A stretch of 64,000 bases of DNA from an uncultured Chlamydiaceae bacterium (GTDB lineage: Bacteria; Chlamydiota; Chlamydiia; Chlamydiales; Chlamydiaceae). Position numbers and translations under genes: made by a program. The DNA is taken from the NCBI GenBank assembly GCA_937884635.1, contig CALGBW010000044.1:32125-96124 (forward strand). Direction: 5' to 3'. Under the pieces are notes generated by a model, which worked only from the letters and a program-made list of their open reading frames with translations, searched no databases and was not told where the DNA came from. Within the stretch, counting starts at the first letter, position 1. Every line of letters begins with the position of its first letter. Positions 1-7,362 of the stretch are shown here, piece by piece.

Positions 1-56
1 GTTAGAGCACCGCCCTGTCAAGGCGGAAGTTGCGGGTTCGAGCCCCGTCTCTCGCG
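1..56 (+). tRNA. tRNA-Asp (GTC), 5' end cut off
   Basis: The anticodon stem pairs 10-14 with 22-26 around a seven-base loop with GTC at 17-19. The T arm pairs 32-36 with 44-48 around a TTCGAGC loop. The 3' acceptor strand is 49-55, with G56 as discriminator. The D arm is only partly present because the window begins inside the gene. No CCA is encoded. Confidence 0.93.
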
Positions 57-232
57 AGAAATCGATAGTAGAATTTAATGGTTCTTTCGAGTGGCTATTT
101 TGGTTTTTAAAAATTTTTTGGTAAAAACTCGTCGCCAATAGACCAAGGTCCACTATTCAGTCTATCGCGCTATATTTTTCCCACTAGTCTCTCCTAAGAC
201 GTAGTTTCTTTGTTCTCAGTGTAGGAGGGAGT

Positions 233-1132
233 ATGTCGCATGGCATTCGGTTAACAAAGTTCAGCTTCCCTTTATATTTTTCCAAGACACTAAGTTGGTT
301 TATCTTAGGAGGGTTTCTTGCCGCATGTGGCGTCAGGATGGTTCTCATTCCCAATGAATTGATCGACGGTGGTGTGGTTGGACTATCTATTATTGCAGCT
401 CACTTTGTTGGTTATAAATATCTATCTTTCTGTCTTATCTTACTCAATTTCCCTTTTGTTGTTTTAGCTTATAGGCAGATCGGTAAGTACTTTGTTATTC
501 AGATGATTACTGCGGTTATCATCTTTTCTTGTGCCTTATGGTTAATTGATGAACTCCCTGCTTGGTTTGGGATTGACCCCACAGTCTTTCAGTTTAGAGG
601 TTCTGAAATGGAGACTGTTGTTTTAGGTGGAGCAATTATTGGAGTTGGTTGTGGATTAATTATTCGCCACGGGGGATCAACGGATGGTACAGAGATTTTA
701 GGTATCATCATTAATAAGAAAAAAGGTTTCACTGTTGGCCAAGTCGTGCTGTTCGTGAACTTTTTCATTTTCTCCTTAGCAGGGATCGTATACAAAAATT
801 GGCACACAGCTTTTGTGTCATTTTTAACGTATGCTGTAGCATCAAAAATCATGGATATGGTGATTTTAGGATTGGATGACACCAAGTCTGTGACGATCAT
901 TACTGCGTATCCAAGAAAATTAGGTCATCTTTTGATGGATAATTTAGGCGTAGGATTAACATATCTGCATGCTGAAGGAGGATACTCTGGAGAACCTAGA
1001 AATCTCTTATACATTGTAGTTGAGCGGTTACAGCTCTCTCAGTTAAAAGAGATTGTACACAGAGAAGACCCAGATGCATTTATCGCGGTGGAAAACCTGC
1101 ACGAAGTCATTAACGGTAGAAAATCTCATTAA
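233..1132 (+). CDS. YitT-family membrane protein (DUF161 + DUF2179)
   Basis: A 299-residue integral membrane protein with several hydrophobic segments in the first 210 residues, then a soluble C-terminal domain (about 215-295) with the GxxYS/T-type core of DUF2179. This is the usual architecture and length of the YitT/YpjC family. The family is widespread in bacteria and its transported substrate is unknown. The ATG is preceded by a strong ribosome binding site (AGGAGG, 6-7 bases upstream), which fixes the start. It is convergent with the menaquinone genes and separated from them by a hairpin. Family assignment is fairly sure; no function can be given. Confidence 0.85.
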   Translation: MSHGIRLTKFSFPLYFSKTLSWFILGGFLAACGVRMVLIPNELIDGGVVGLSIIAAHFVGYKYLSFCLILLNFPFVVLAYRQIGKYFVIQMITAVIIFSCALWLIDELPAWFGIDPTVFQFRGSEMETVVLGGAIIGVGCGLIIRHGGSTDGTEILGIIINKKKGFTVGQVVLFVNFFIFSLAGIVYKNWHTAFVSFLTYAVASKIMDMVILGLDDTKSVTIITAYPRKLGHLLMDNLGVGLTYLHAEGGYSGEPRNLLYIVVERLQLSQLKEIVHREDPDAFIAVENLHEVINGRKSH

Positions 1133-1146
1133 ACTACTTCTCAGTT

Positions 1147-1176
1147 AAAAAGGGAGTGATTTCAATCACTCCTTTT
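1147..1176. terminator. Bidirectional terminator hairpin
   Basis: GGAGTGA at 1153-1159 pairs with TCACTCC at 1166-1172 around a six-base loop. A-runs on the left and T-runs on the right allow termination in both directions. It sits between the convergent YitT-like gene and ubiX and overlaps the ubiX stop codon. Confidence 0.8.
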
Positions 1177-1768
1177 CTTTTTCCAAATAAGGCCATCCCT
1201 CCCATTTTTTGGAAAGAACACTCGGAATATCCAGCATTGAAAGAATCTTACCTACCAAAGCGTTTTCTATGTCATCTGCCGTTTGCGGTTTTAAGTACCA
1301 CATAGGCATAGGAGGTAAAATCGTTGCTCCAGCCTGAGATAAACGTAATAAGTTTTCCAAATGAATAGAATGTAGAGGAGTTTCTCTAGGGACTAGAATT
1401 AAAGGCCTCTTTTCTTTTAAAGCTACATCTGCAGCTCGTCGTAATAAATTATCTCCTAATCCAATAGATAGCGCTGCTATCGTTGACATGCTGCATGGGA
1501 TAATAATCGTTGCATCTATTTTTTGAGATCCTGAGGCTAATGGACTTTCAATACTTCTAATTCCATGGATGTGTACCGCAGACCGCAAACGATCCGGAAG
1601 AAGAGAAAGCACAGAGGCTGTCCCCACTTCATGATAGAGAGTTTTTGCTCCAGCTGATGAGATAACGACGTCTACAGAATGACCCGAGCCAGCAATTTCA
1701 CGAATCAGTTTAACAGCAAGGATGCTGCCAGAAGCTCCTGAAATACCTATAACATAACGTTTTTTCAT
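1166..1768 (-). CDS. ubiX: Flavin prenyltransferase, UbiX/MqnM type
   Basis: 200 residues, the usual UbiX length. The N-terminal GISGASGSI motif binds the FMN phosphate, and the PRETPLH segment typical of UbiX follows in the second half. UbiX makes prenylated FMN for a UbiD-type decarboxylase. In organisms with the futalosine menaquinone route, which chlamydiae are thought to use, the homologue is called MqnM. An in-frame codon 21 bases upstream is possible, but the ATG at 1768 starts directly at the conserved MKK...GISGASG sequence and has a modest AAAGAA site. It lies 74 bases downstream of the prenyltransferase gene in the same direction, so the two are probably one operon. An imperfect hairpin (1782-1790 with 1798-1806) lies in its leader. 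Confidence 0.9.
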   Translation of the reverse strand: MKKRYVIGISGASGSILAVKLIREIAGSGHSVDVVISSAGAKTLYHEVGTASVLSLLPDRLRSAVHIHGIRSIESPLASGSQKIDATIIIPCSMSTIAALSIGLGDNLLRRAADVALKEKRPLILVPRETPLHSIHLENLLRLSQAGATILPPMPMWYLKPQTADDIENALVGKILSMLDIPSVLSKKWEGWPYLEKEKE

Positions 1769-1842
1769 AAATTCTTTAGAAACCCACACATCTTGAGTGC
1801 GTGGGTAGTTTACTATCTAATGACTTTCAAAAAAGGGAATAA

Positions 1843-2769
1843 TTAAGCATGGACAATATTGTGTAAGAAAAAAAGCACCATACTCAAGAAAAAGGATGAA
1901 ACTAAGAAGATGTTCCCTATAAAGAAACAGTTATGATAGTCCATTCTACGATCGTGCAATAATTTCCGATATTGATTCAAAGTATACAAGATCGCACATC
2001 CTGGAATCACACTTAACAAGTAAAAGACTTTACTAGCAGTTATATAACATCCAATTCCTAAGTAAGCAATGAATCCAATTAATAAGGAGATAGCTGCTAC
2101 AAAAATAGACTTTTCTTTTCCTAAGAACTTAGGAATACTGTACAGGTGCGCTTTTCTATCGAAGTCCATATCCTGCAAAGCATAAATAATATCGTTAGCG
2201 GCAATTATAAACCCGCCCATACATCCCCATAGGGAGGCAACAAGAAAGTATTGAGAAAAGGTTTCGGGAGATAAAGAACAAAATACAAGTAATGATGCTA
2301 AATAATACACACCACCTAAAATCCAGTGACTTAAATAAGTAAAGCGCTTCGTATAAGGATAAACAAGCATAACCGCTATAGAAATTGCCCCTAAAATCAC
2401 ACTATTCACATTCAGCCATGCACATAGTAATAAGAATATCCCACCGGATAACCAACTACACAGCTTAGCAAAGTTCACGGACAATTGTTTCTGCGGTAAT
2501 ATTCTCTTAGATGTTCTCGGGTTTTTAGCGTCTATAAATCTATCGATCACCTGATTACAAACAATTCCTAAAGACCGAGCAAAGAAAAAGGCAATAGAAC
2601 CTATTGCTAATACACAAATAGTCCGCGTTGCTAATAACCCTTTCACGTCTGAGAGAATAAATAAAGTCACTGAAGCAAGAAAGAAGAGCGAAAATAAAGC
2701 ATGTTTTAAATTAATTAAGGATAGTAAAGAAGACAATTTGGTTATTAGGAGATGTTTTTTTGTTCTCAT
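1843..2769 (-). CDS. ubiA: UbiA-family prenyltransferase (menaquinone pathway)
   Basis: A 308-residue polytopic membrane protein with about eight hydrophobic segments. Two Asp-rich motifs are visible: NQVIDRFID with following basic residues near 80-90, and ALQDMDFDRK near 200. These are the Mg-diphosphate sites of UbiA prenyltransferases. Pairing with ubiX suggests it prenylates a menaquinone precursor (4-hydroxybenzoate or the dihydroxynaphthoate intermediate, MqnP-like). The exact acceptor cannot be read from the sequence. The ATG at 2769 is the first possible start, and the gene is divergent from the MazG-like gene. Confidence 0.88.
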   Translation of the reverse strand: MRTKKHLLITKLSSLLSLINLKHALFSLFFLASVTLFILSDVKGLLATRTICVLAIGSIAFFFARSLGIVCNQVIDRFIDAKNPRTSKRILPQKQLSVNFAKLCSWLSGGIFLLLCAWLNVNSVILGAISIAVMLVYPYTKRFTYLSHWILGGVYYLASLLVFCSLSPETFSQYFLVASLWGCMGGFIIAANDIIYALQDMDFDRKAHLYSIPKFLGKEKSIFVAAISLLIGFIAYLGIGCYITASKVFYLLSVIPGCAILYTLNQYRKLLHDRRMDYHNCFFIGNIFLVSSFFLSMVLFFLHNIVHA

Positions 2770-2865
2770 ATTAAATGCGAAGGTCTATTGTTCAAAAGTC
2801 TTACTAGCGTTATTGTGATACTTTTTCTAGATAAGAACAATCCGTAATTTAGAGCCGTTTTGATT

Positions 2866-3261
2866 ATGCAAACACCGTTATCGCACCTTGTTAACACCAT
2901 ACGTTCTATGTGCTTAGACAATATTTGTCCATGGGCAGATCAACAAACACCTGCTTTGATTTTAGAGTATCTCGCTAAAGAACAAGAAGAGTGCATAGAA
3001 GCTCTTCAAGAGAACAAGTCTGCTTATGATATTGCCTCAGAAGCAGGGGATGTTTTTGTATTATCCCTAACCTTATGTTTGCTACTAGAACGGGATGGGA
3101 TCACGTCTTTTCATGAGATAATACAAGAGGCGATCAACAAACTACGTCGTCGTTCACCCCATCTTTTTGACCCTTCACGCAAGGTAACATTAGAAGAAGC
3201 CATTGCTGTTTGGAAACAAGCAAAAGAGCAGGAAAAACAACAAGAGCTGCCAAATTGCTAA
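2866..3261 (+). CDS. MazG-like nucleotide pyrophosphohydrolase
   Basis: 131 residues from the ATG at 2866 (a TTG lies two codons upstream but has no better ribosome site). The region CPWADQQTP with a downstream EExxE (EQEECIEAL) and ExxD (EAGD) matches the metal-binding core of all-alpha NTP pyrophosphohydrolases of the MazG type. It is about half the length of E. coli MazG and so a single-domain form. The predicted role is hydrolysis of a nucleoside triphosphate to the monophosphate, perhaps house-cleaning; the substrate is unknown. It ends in a run of Lys/Gln residues. A good terminator follows 40 bases downstream. Confidence 0.8.
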   Translation: MQTPLSHLVNTIRSMCLDNICPWADQQTPALILEYLAKEQEECIEALQENKSAYDIASEAGDVFVLSLTLCLLLERDGITSFHEIIQEAINKLRRRSPHLFDPSRKVTLEEAIAVWKQAKEQEKQQELPNC

Positions 3262-3301
3262 TGTAGGATTAGGGTCTTGCCAAATTGGAGTGTGGTGTCG
3301 G

Positions 3302-3335
3302 ACTGCACACCGCCATAAGGCGGCATAGCAGTTTT
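3302..3335 (+). terminator. Intrinsic terminator after the MazG-like gene
   Basis: A two-part stem: outer ACTGC (3302-3306) with GCAGT (3328-3332), and inner CCGCC (3310-3314) with GGCGG (3319-3323) around an ATAA loop, followed by T's to 3335. The decamer TGCCAAATTG occurs twice just upstream, at 3248-3257 and 3278-3287. Confidence 0.82.
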
Positions 3336-3344
3336 AAAGTGTCC

Positions 3345-3364
3345 AAAAACCCTCCCTTTAGGGT
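3345..3364 (-). terminator. Intrinsic terminator of the small gene at 3373-3597
   Basis: On the minus strand, ACCCT (3364-3360) pairs with AGGGT (3353-3349), followed by a run of T's (3349-3345). It begins nine bases after the stop codon of the 74-residue gene, which supports that gene being real. Confidence 0.75.
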
Positions 3365-3372
3365 GGAGTATA

Positions 3373-3597
3373 TCAATGAGATTTATATCCGCTTAGTACT
3401 TGTTGTAACTGTTGGCATATTGGGGTATTACCAAGATCTATTGATGGGTTTCCGTTACTGGGAATAAATTGCATGTTAACTACTAGAACTCTAGCAGCTA
3501 ATTGTACTTTTCCGTCTGTTGTATCATGGTTTCCTTGAGAGGGCTGCTGAGTTGTAGTGGGAGTTACACTACTAGCACCATTTACAGGAATAGACAT
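3373..3597 (-). CDS. Small Thr/Gln-rich protein, unknown function
   Basis: 74 residues with no membrane segment. The N-terminal 30 residues are rich in Ser, Thr and Gln, as in many chlamydial type III secreted proteins, and the rest is mixed and probably folded. I do not recognise the family. It is supported as a gene by an AAGAG ribosome site eight bases before the ATG, a dedicated terminator after the stop, and an upstream region with a C11/G11 tract. The overlapping plus-strand ORF at 3285-3467 has none of these and runs through the upstream terminator. The first four residues (MSIP) match those of the 58-residue ORF at 26454, which may be chance. Confidence 0.6.
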   Translation of the reverse strand: MSIPVNGASSVTPTTTQQPSQGNHDTTDGKVQLAARVLVVNMQFIPSNGNPSIDLGNTPICQQLQQVLSGYKSH

Positions 3598-3930
3598 AAT
3601 TACACTCTTATTTAAAATTGGATTTATTAATTTTAAATATAGTTTTAGTTTTGAACTATAATTCAGTCTTTTTGATTATCTGCAAATAAATCGCCCCCCC
3701 CCCCTCAATTTTATTAAGTTTATCTCTATAAGCAGTCATAAATTAAGAGGGGCAACTGGATATTATATTCTGTAAAAAATCCTTAATAATAAAAGGCTTG
3801 GGTTAAAAAGGGGGTTGAGTGGGTGGTAGCAAAATTAGGTCTTCACTATCAACTAATCATGAGGAACCCTAAGGGAGGCTAGAAGGTGAAAAGCTGGTAG
3901 AAAATTCACTCTTGTGATATCAAAGGAGGC
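3598..3930. other. Non-coding stretch before ffs
   Basis: Apart from the C11 tract and the upstream region of the small minus-strand gene, I see no ORF with a start site here. The last 100 bases are GA-rich and presumably hold the ffs promoter, which I could not place with confidence. Confidence 0.5.
3694..3704. repeat. Homopolymer C11 (G11 on the minus strand)
   Basis: Eleven consecutive C's about 97-107 bases upstream of the ATG of the minus-strand gene at 3373-3597. Poly-G tracts of this length vary in chlamydial pmp genes. Here the tract is outside any ORF and would alter promoter spacing rather than reading frame. Confidence 0.85.
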
Positions 3931-4036
3931 GCAAGTCAGGGACCTTTAAGAAGGAACGCCTTCGAACCGGGTCAGGATTGGAAAATAGCAGCCCTAAGAG
4001 GGTTGTTCTTAGCTTAAGAGATTCTCTCTGGCTTGC
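3931..4036 (+). ncRNA. ffs: Signal recognition particle RNA (4.5S-type)
   Basis: The segment 3966-3997 contains the Ffh-binding core: CCGGGTCAGG, then GGAAAATAGCAGCCC, matching the symmetric and asymmetric loops of bacterial 4.5S RNA. The ends close in a 12-bp helix, 3931-3942 with 4025-4036, including two G-U pairs. The intervening arms (for example AAGGAAC near 3951 with GTTGTTCTT near 4002) can also pair. The size of about 106 nt fits a small bacterial SRP RNA. It pairs with Ffh to target nascent membrane proteins. The exact ends are approximate. It is convergent with, and nearly touches, the CPBP protease gene. Confidence 0.85.
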
Positions 4037-4041
4037 ATTTC

Positions 4042-4821
4042 TTATCCTCTAGAATACCCCATTACAATAAGCGGAATTAGGTTAAAGCACGAATGCATCA
4101 CTGCAGGCGCTAGAATTGATCGTTCCTTTTCAAAAATAAATCCAGCGCATAAAGATAATATATACAAGACTGGAACAAATATGAGGCTTCCCAAAGACGG
4201 TTCAACGTGCACTAAGGCAAAAATCACTGATGTATAGATAATTGCCTTTCCTTGTCCCAGTTTGCCTTTTAGGAAGGTCTGTAAAAATCCTCGAAAGAAA
4301 ATCTCTTCAACAAAGGGAATAAAAAAGCCAACGCTGAGAATAACTCCCATATCTTTTGCTAAGAAAACAGATGTTTCGATTTCTTCTGTGACGGACTGTT
4401 CTGGTAATTGATCAGAAGGTAAAAACATCAATAGTATATATTTCAGGGCAATACCTACTATCTGTGTTACAGGCATGACAATAATCCACATGCGAACACC
4501 AGAAATCATCGCATGCCATAAGGATCCTGTTGATGCATTACCTGATAATAAAACCGTTCTGGTTACAGAAAGAGGAAGTATCAGGAGATAGGTAGAAAAC
4601 GCTGTAAATAAAAATATCCCATGTATTGTCACAGAAGAGATAGTGTCCGGCCAAGGGAAGAAAGGAACCAACCCTGCCACTAAGAACAAAACAATACTTC
4701 CAATTACATAAGGGCGTGTTAAAGAAGTTACCTCAGAAGAGGATGAAGGGGGAAAGAAGAAAAAATTCCTAGAGACCAGCGCAGCTGCTAATAAAAAAAG
4801 TAGTAAAACGAACCAAGACAT
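4042..4821 (-). CDS. CPBP-family intramembrane metalloprotease
   Basis: 259 residues with about seven hydrophobic segments. The three family motifs are present: EExxxR (E172, E173, R177 in EEIFFR), FxxxH (H205 in FALVHV) and HxxxN (H243 to N247 in HSCFN). These are the metal-binding and catalytic residues of CAAX-processing/bacteriocin-processing (Abi) membrane proteases. The substrate is unknown. The start is set at the ATG 4821; a GTG four codons upstream is also in frame and neither has a clear ribosome site. It lies 66 bases downstream of the lipoprotein gene on the same strand. Confidence 0.85.
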   Translation of the reverse strand: MSWFVLLLFLLAAALVSRNFFFFPPSSSSEVTSLTRPYVIGSIVLFLVAGLVPFFPWPDTISSVTIHGIFLFTAFSTYLLILPLSVTRTVLLSGNASTGSLWHAMISGVRMWIIVMPVTQIVGIALKYILLMFLPSDQLPEQSVTEEIETSVFLAKDMGVILSVGFFIPFVEEIFFRGFLQTFLKGKLGQGKAIIYTSVIFALVHVEPSLGSLIFVPVLYILSLCAGFIFEKERSILAPAVMHSCFNLIPLIVMGYSRG

Positions 4822-4899
4822 ATCACAGCCCACTCATCACTATAAGCGGACTATAACAATTATCTAATAAAGCGTAAACGGAGATCCCTTAGTTGACGG

Positions 4900-5538
4900 T
4901 TAAGAGTAATTCGCACATACGTAGCCTTCTACTCTAGCTACAATCTCTCTAAACAAACGCTGGTGCATCAATCCCATAGGGGTATCAGCAAAATGTTTAG
5001 AACGCCAATCACATCGTTGATAATCACTAGAAGTTGTTACAACAGGTTGACTTGCATCAATGATCTCTTGATAAATCATGGATACTTTCTTGTGTCGGAT
5101 ATCAAATACCCTGACTCGCACAGAGGCTGTGAGAGTTTCATTCGTTGAACGTTGATCCAATAGCTCTGCAGCAACAACAAACTCTGCAGGAAGAAACTGT
5201 ACAGCTACATTTGGCGAAATAGAATTAGCTAAGGGAGAGTAAAATTGCGCAATTGTCTGGGGTGAAGCTTCATGTTTAATAAGTAACACCTTACCCGAAG
5301 CTTTAAAACGCTTGCCTATTTCTGTCGTGAACTCTGAAGAAAGATTCCAAGGCACTACCTCTGAGCTTCTCTCCGATCGGTAAAACACAGGAAGCATAGC
5401 AACCACACCCTTAGCCTTGCCTCCAGAGGAGTAAAGCTTAGAATGATAGCTTCCAGAAGCCACAGAAGAACAGCCGGTTAAACTCAAGGCAGAAACCGAC
5501 AAGACACCACAAGAAACTAGCGTAAACAATTTTTTCAT
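4900..5538 (-). CDS. Putative lipoprotein, unknown function
   Basis: 212 residues. The N-terminus MKKLF...LSLTGC is a lipoprotein signal peptide with the lipobox cysteine at 23. The mature part is about 190 residues, soluble, with a mixed pattern and no motif I recognise, although the region around 95-165 resembles small periplasmic secretion/assembly lipoproteins in hydrophobicity pattern only. A GGAG ribosome site precedes the ATG. It follows the phosphofructokinase gene by 118 bases. I infer attachment to the periplasmic face of a membrane; nothing more is supported. Confidence 0.75.
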   Translation of the reverse strand: MKKLFTLVSCGVLSVSALSLTGCSSVASGSYHSKLYSSGGKAKGVVAMLPVFYRSERSSEVVPWNLSSEFTTEIGKRFKASGKVLLIKHEASPQTIAQFYSPLANSISPNVAVQFLPAEFVVAAELLDQRSTNETLTASVRVRVFDIRHKKVSMIYQEIIDASQPVVTTSSDYQRCDWRSKHFADTPMGLMHQRLFREIVARVEGYVCANYS

Positions 5539-5656
5539 TACAGGAGCTCCTTGTTTTAGCGATACATAACTTCCTTAAAGACTACCCACTGACACAGCAG
5601 CCATCAGAATTTGATTAGATCACGAGGAACGAATTTAATACAAATGATTTAGTGCA

Positions 5657-7318
5657 TTAATAGGTTTGATCTGGAATTTCTAGACAAAGAGAACAACGAT
5701 TCTCCCACTCATTATGGTGATTTAAAAAAAGGATAAGGGGAGGGAAGTTATCAGAATATTCCTCTGAGGAAACATACATCTGCTGAGGTCCCACAAAACG
5801 ATAGGAATCTTCCAAAGCCCAGACCTTGCGATACAGCTTAAACTTTTTAAAAGCAGGGCTATCTATATCCATCAGGCTCTTTTTAATTAATGGATGCAGA
5901 GTTCCATCATGTTTTTTCTTTGTAGTAAACATTTTAACTATGGGGATGGCTCGTAGACGCCATTTTTCTACGATATTCATTAACCCTTCTAAAGCAGTGA
6001 GGTAGCCGTTGCATCGATTATGCACTAACACACTAGCCCCATAACCTAGGTTATAACTGTATATATTATCAAATCTGGTTGGGGTTCCACATCTACCCTC
6101 ATAACCTAAAAAATGGGATACGGCGTTAAAAGGGACATTTTTGTAATGCTGCTCTAAATGGTTTTTCACTAGATAAATAAGGAGTTTTTCAACGTGAATT
6201 TTGGATACATACACATTACCAGATCCGTCCCGATCATATAATAACTGCTGCACGATAGAGTCAGGGAAACTACTGAGCAAATCACGGGATGATTGCGATA
6301 GAGAAGTAAGCTTATCCTGCCCTTCAGGAATCTGTTCTATCTCCCGCACTAGGTCATTTACCTCTGGAATAAACTCGATAATCCCTTCTGGAATGAGAAC
6401 AATCCCATGATACTTACCCATGGAAGCTCGATCTGCAATAATGGAGCAAATCTGATCTATCATAGATTTAAGCGAAGTATGCTCAGCTGCAATTTCTTCA
6501 CCGATTAAAGTAATATTTGGATGTGTTTGTAAAGCGCATTCTAAAGCAACGTGGGAAGCTGATCTACCCATTAGTTTAATGAAATGGTAGTGTGCTTTAC
6601 ATGATAAGGCGTCACGAGAAATATTACTGATAATAGACGAGTAGAACTTCGTAGCAGAATCAAACCCAAAAGTAATGTCTAGGAATAAGTGTTGCAAATC
6701 CCCATCTATTGTTTTAGGAATCCCGACAACACTAACAGGTATATTTTGGCTGGCGAAATACTCAGCAAATAACGCAGTTGCTGTATTAGATCCATCACCA
6801 CCTATAATTACCAAGCCATCTAACTGTAGTTGTTTAACAGTTTCTAAGCACTTTTGTTTGTTTTCTCCTTCTAAGAACTTTGTCCTACCTGTCCCAATAC
6901 AATGAAAGCCTCCAGAATTGGTGAAATCCAACATAAACTCATCGGTGATTTCTATATGTTCACCATTGATAAGCCCCTTTCCGCTATCTAAAAACCCAAA
7001 CAACTGACTCTCAGGATGTAGGTGCTTCAGACCATGTAATAACCCTAACACAACATTATGCCCACCTGGAGCTGGACCGCCTGAAAACATTACCCCTACT
7101 CGTAAAGGTGAGGTTGGTTGCACATCTTTATGAACAAATTTCAAATAAGGAGAGGCATATGTATGCGGGAATAAAGAAGCAATTTCGTCATTATCCTCCG
7201 AGGCATAACGTGTGTCTTCTGTAGGAATTAATGCTGATGCTTTTTGTAACTCTCTAGTTAGAGGAGGGAGGTGTTTATCTGGGGCTTGTTCTGTATTTTT
7301 TCCACTATCTATACTCAT
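5657..7318 (-). CDS. pfp: Phosphofructokinase, long pyrophosphate-type
   Basis: 553 residues, the length of the plant-beta/spirochaete class of PPi-dependent phosphofructokinases. Visible motifs: GGPAPGGHN near 80-88, GGDGS at 173-177, PKTIDGD at 201-207 with the catalytic Asp205, and MGRSASHVALECALQTHPN. The Lys at 202 is typical of PPi use. Residue 176 is Gly, as in ATP-dependent enzymes, where PPi enzymes usually have Asp (GGDD). The phosphate donor is therefore uncertain (see findings). It catalyses fructose-6-phosphate to fructose-1,6-bisphosphate in glycolysis. An AGGAG site precedes the ATG. It lies 44 bases after the dicarboxylate transporter gene, probably in one operon. Chlamydiae carry two such paralogues; only this one is in the window. 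Confidence 0.88.
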   Translation of the reverse strand: MSIDSGKNTEQAPDKHLPPLTRELQKASALIPTEDTRYASEDNDEIASLFPHTYASPYLKFVHKDVQPTSPLRVGVMFSGGPAPGGHNVVLGLLHGLKHLHPESQLFGFLDSGKGLINGEHIEITDEFMLDFTNSGGFHCIGTGRTKFLEGENKQKCLETVKQLQLDGLVIIGGDGSNTATALFAEYFASQNIPVSVVGIPKTIDGDLQHLFLDITFGFDSATKFYSSIISNISRDALSCKAHYHFIKLMGRSASHVALECALQTHPNITLIGEEIAAEHTSLKSMIDQICSIIADRASMGKYHGIVLIPEGIIEFIPEVNDLVREIEQIPEGQDKLTSLSQSSRDLLSSFPDSIVQQLLYDRDGSGNVYVSKIHVEKLLIYLVKNHLEQHYKNVPFNAVSHFLGYEGRCGTPTRFDNIYSYNLGYGASVLVHNRCNGYLTALEGLMNIVEKWRLRAIPIVKMFTTKKKHDGTLHPLIKKSLMDIDSPAFKKFKLYRKVWALEDSYRFVGPQQMYVSSEEYSDNFPPLILFLNHHNEWENRCSLCLEIPDQTY

Positions 7319-7362
7319 GATACCTTACTCCTCTTTGCAACCTATAGGCTATTGCATAGCTA

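Noticed and set aside
3285..3467. Plus-strand 60-residue ORF
   Set aside because: It starts before the MazG-like gene's terminator, lacks a ribosome site and overlaps the better-supported minus-strand gene at 3373-3597.
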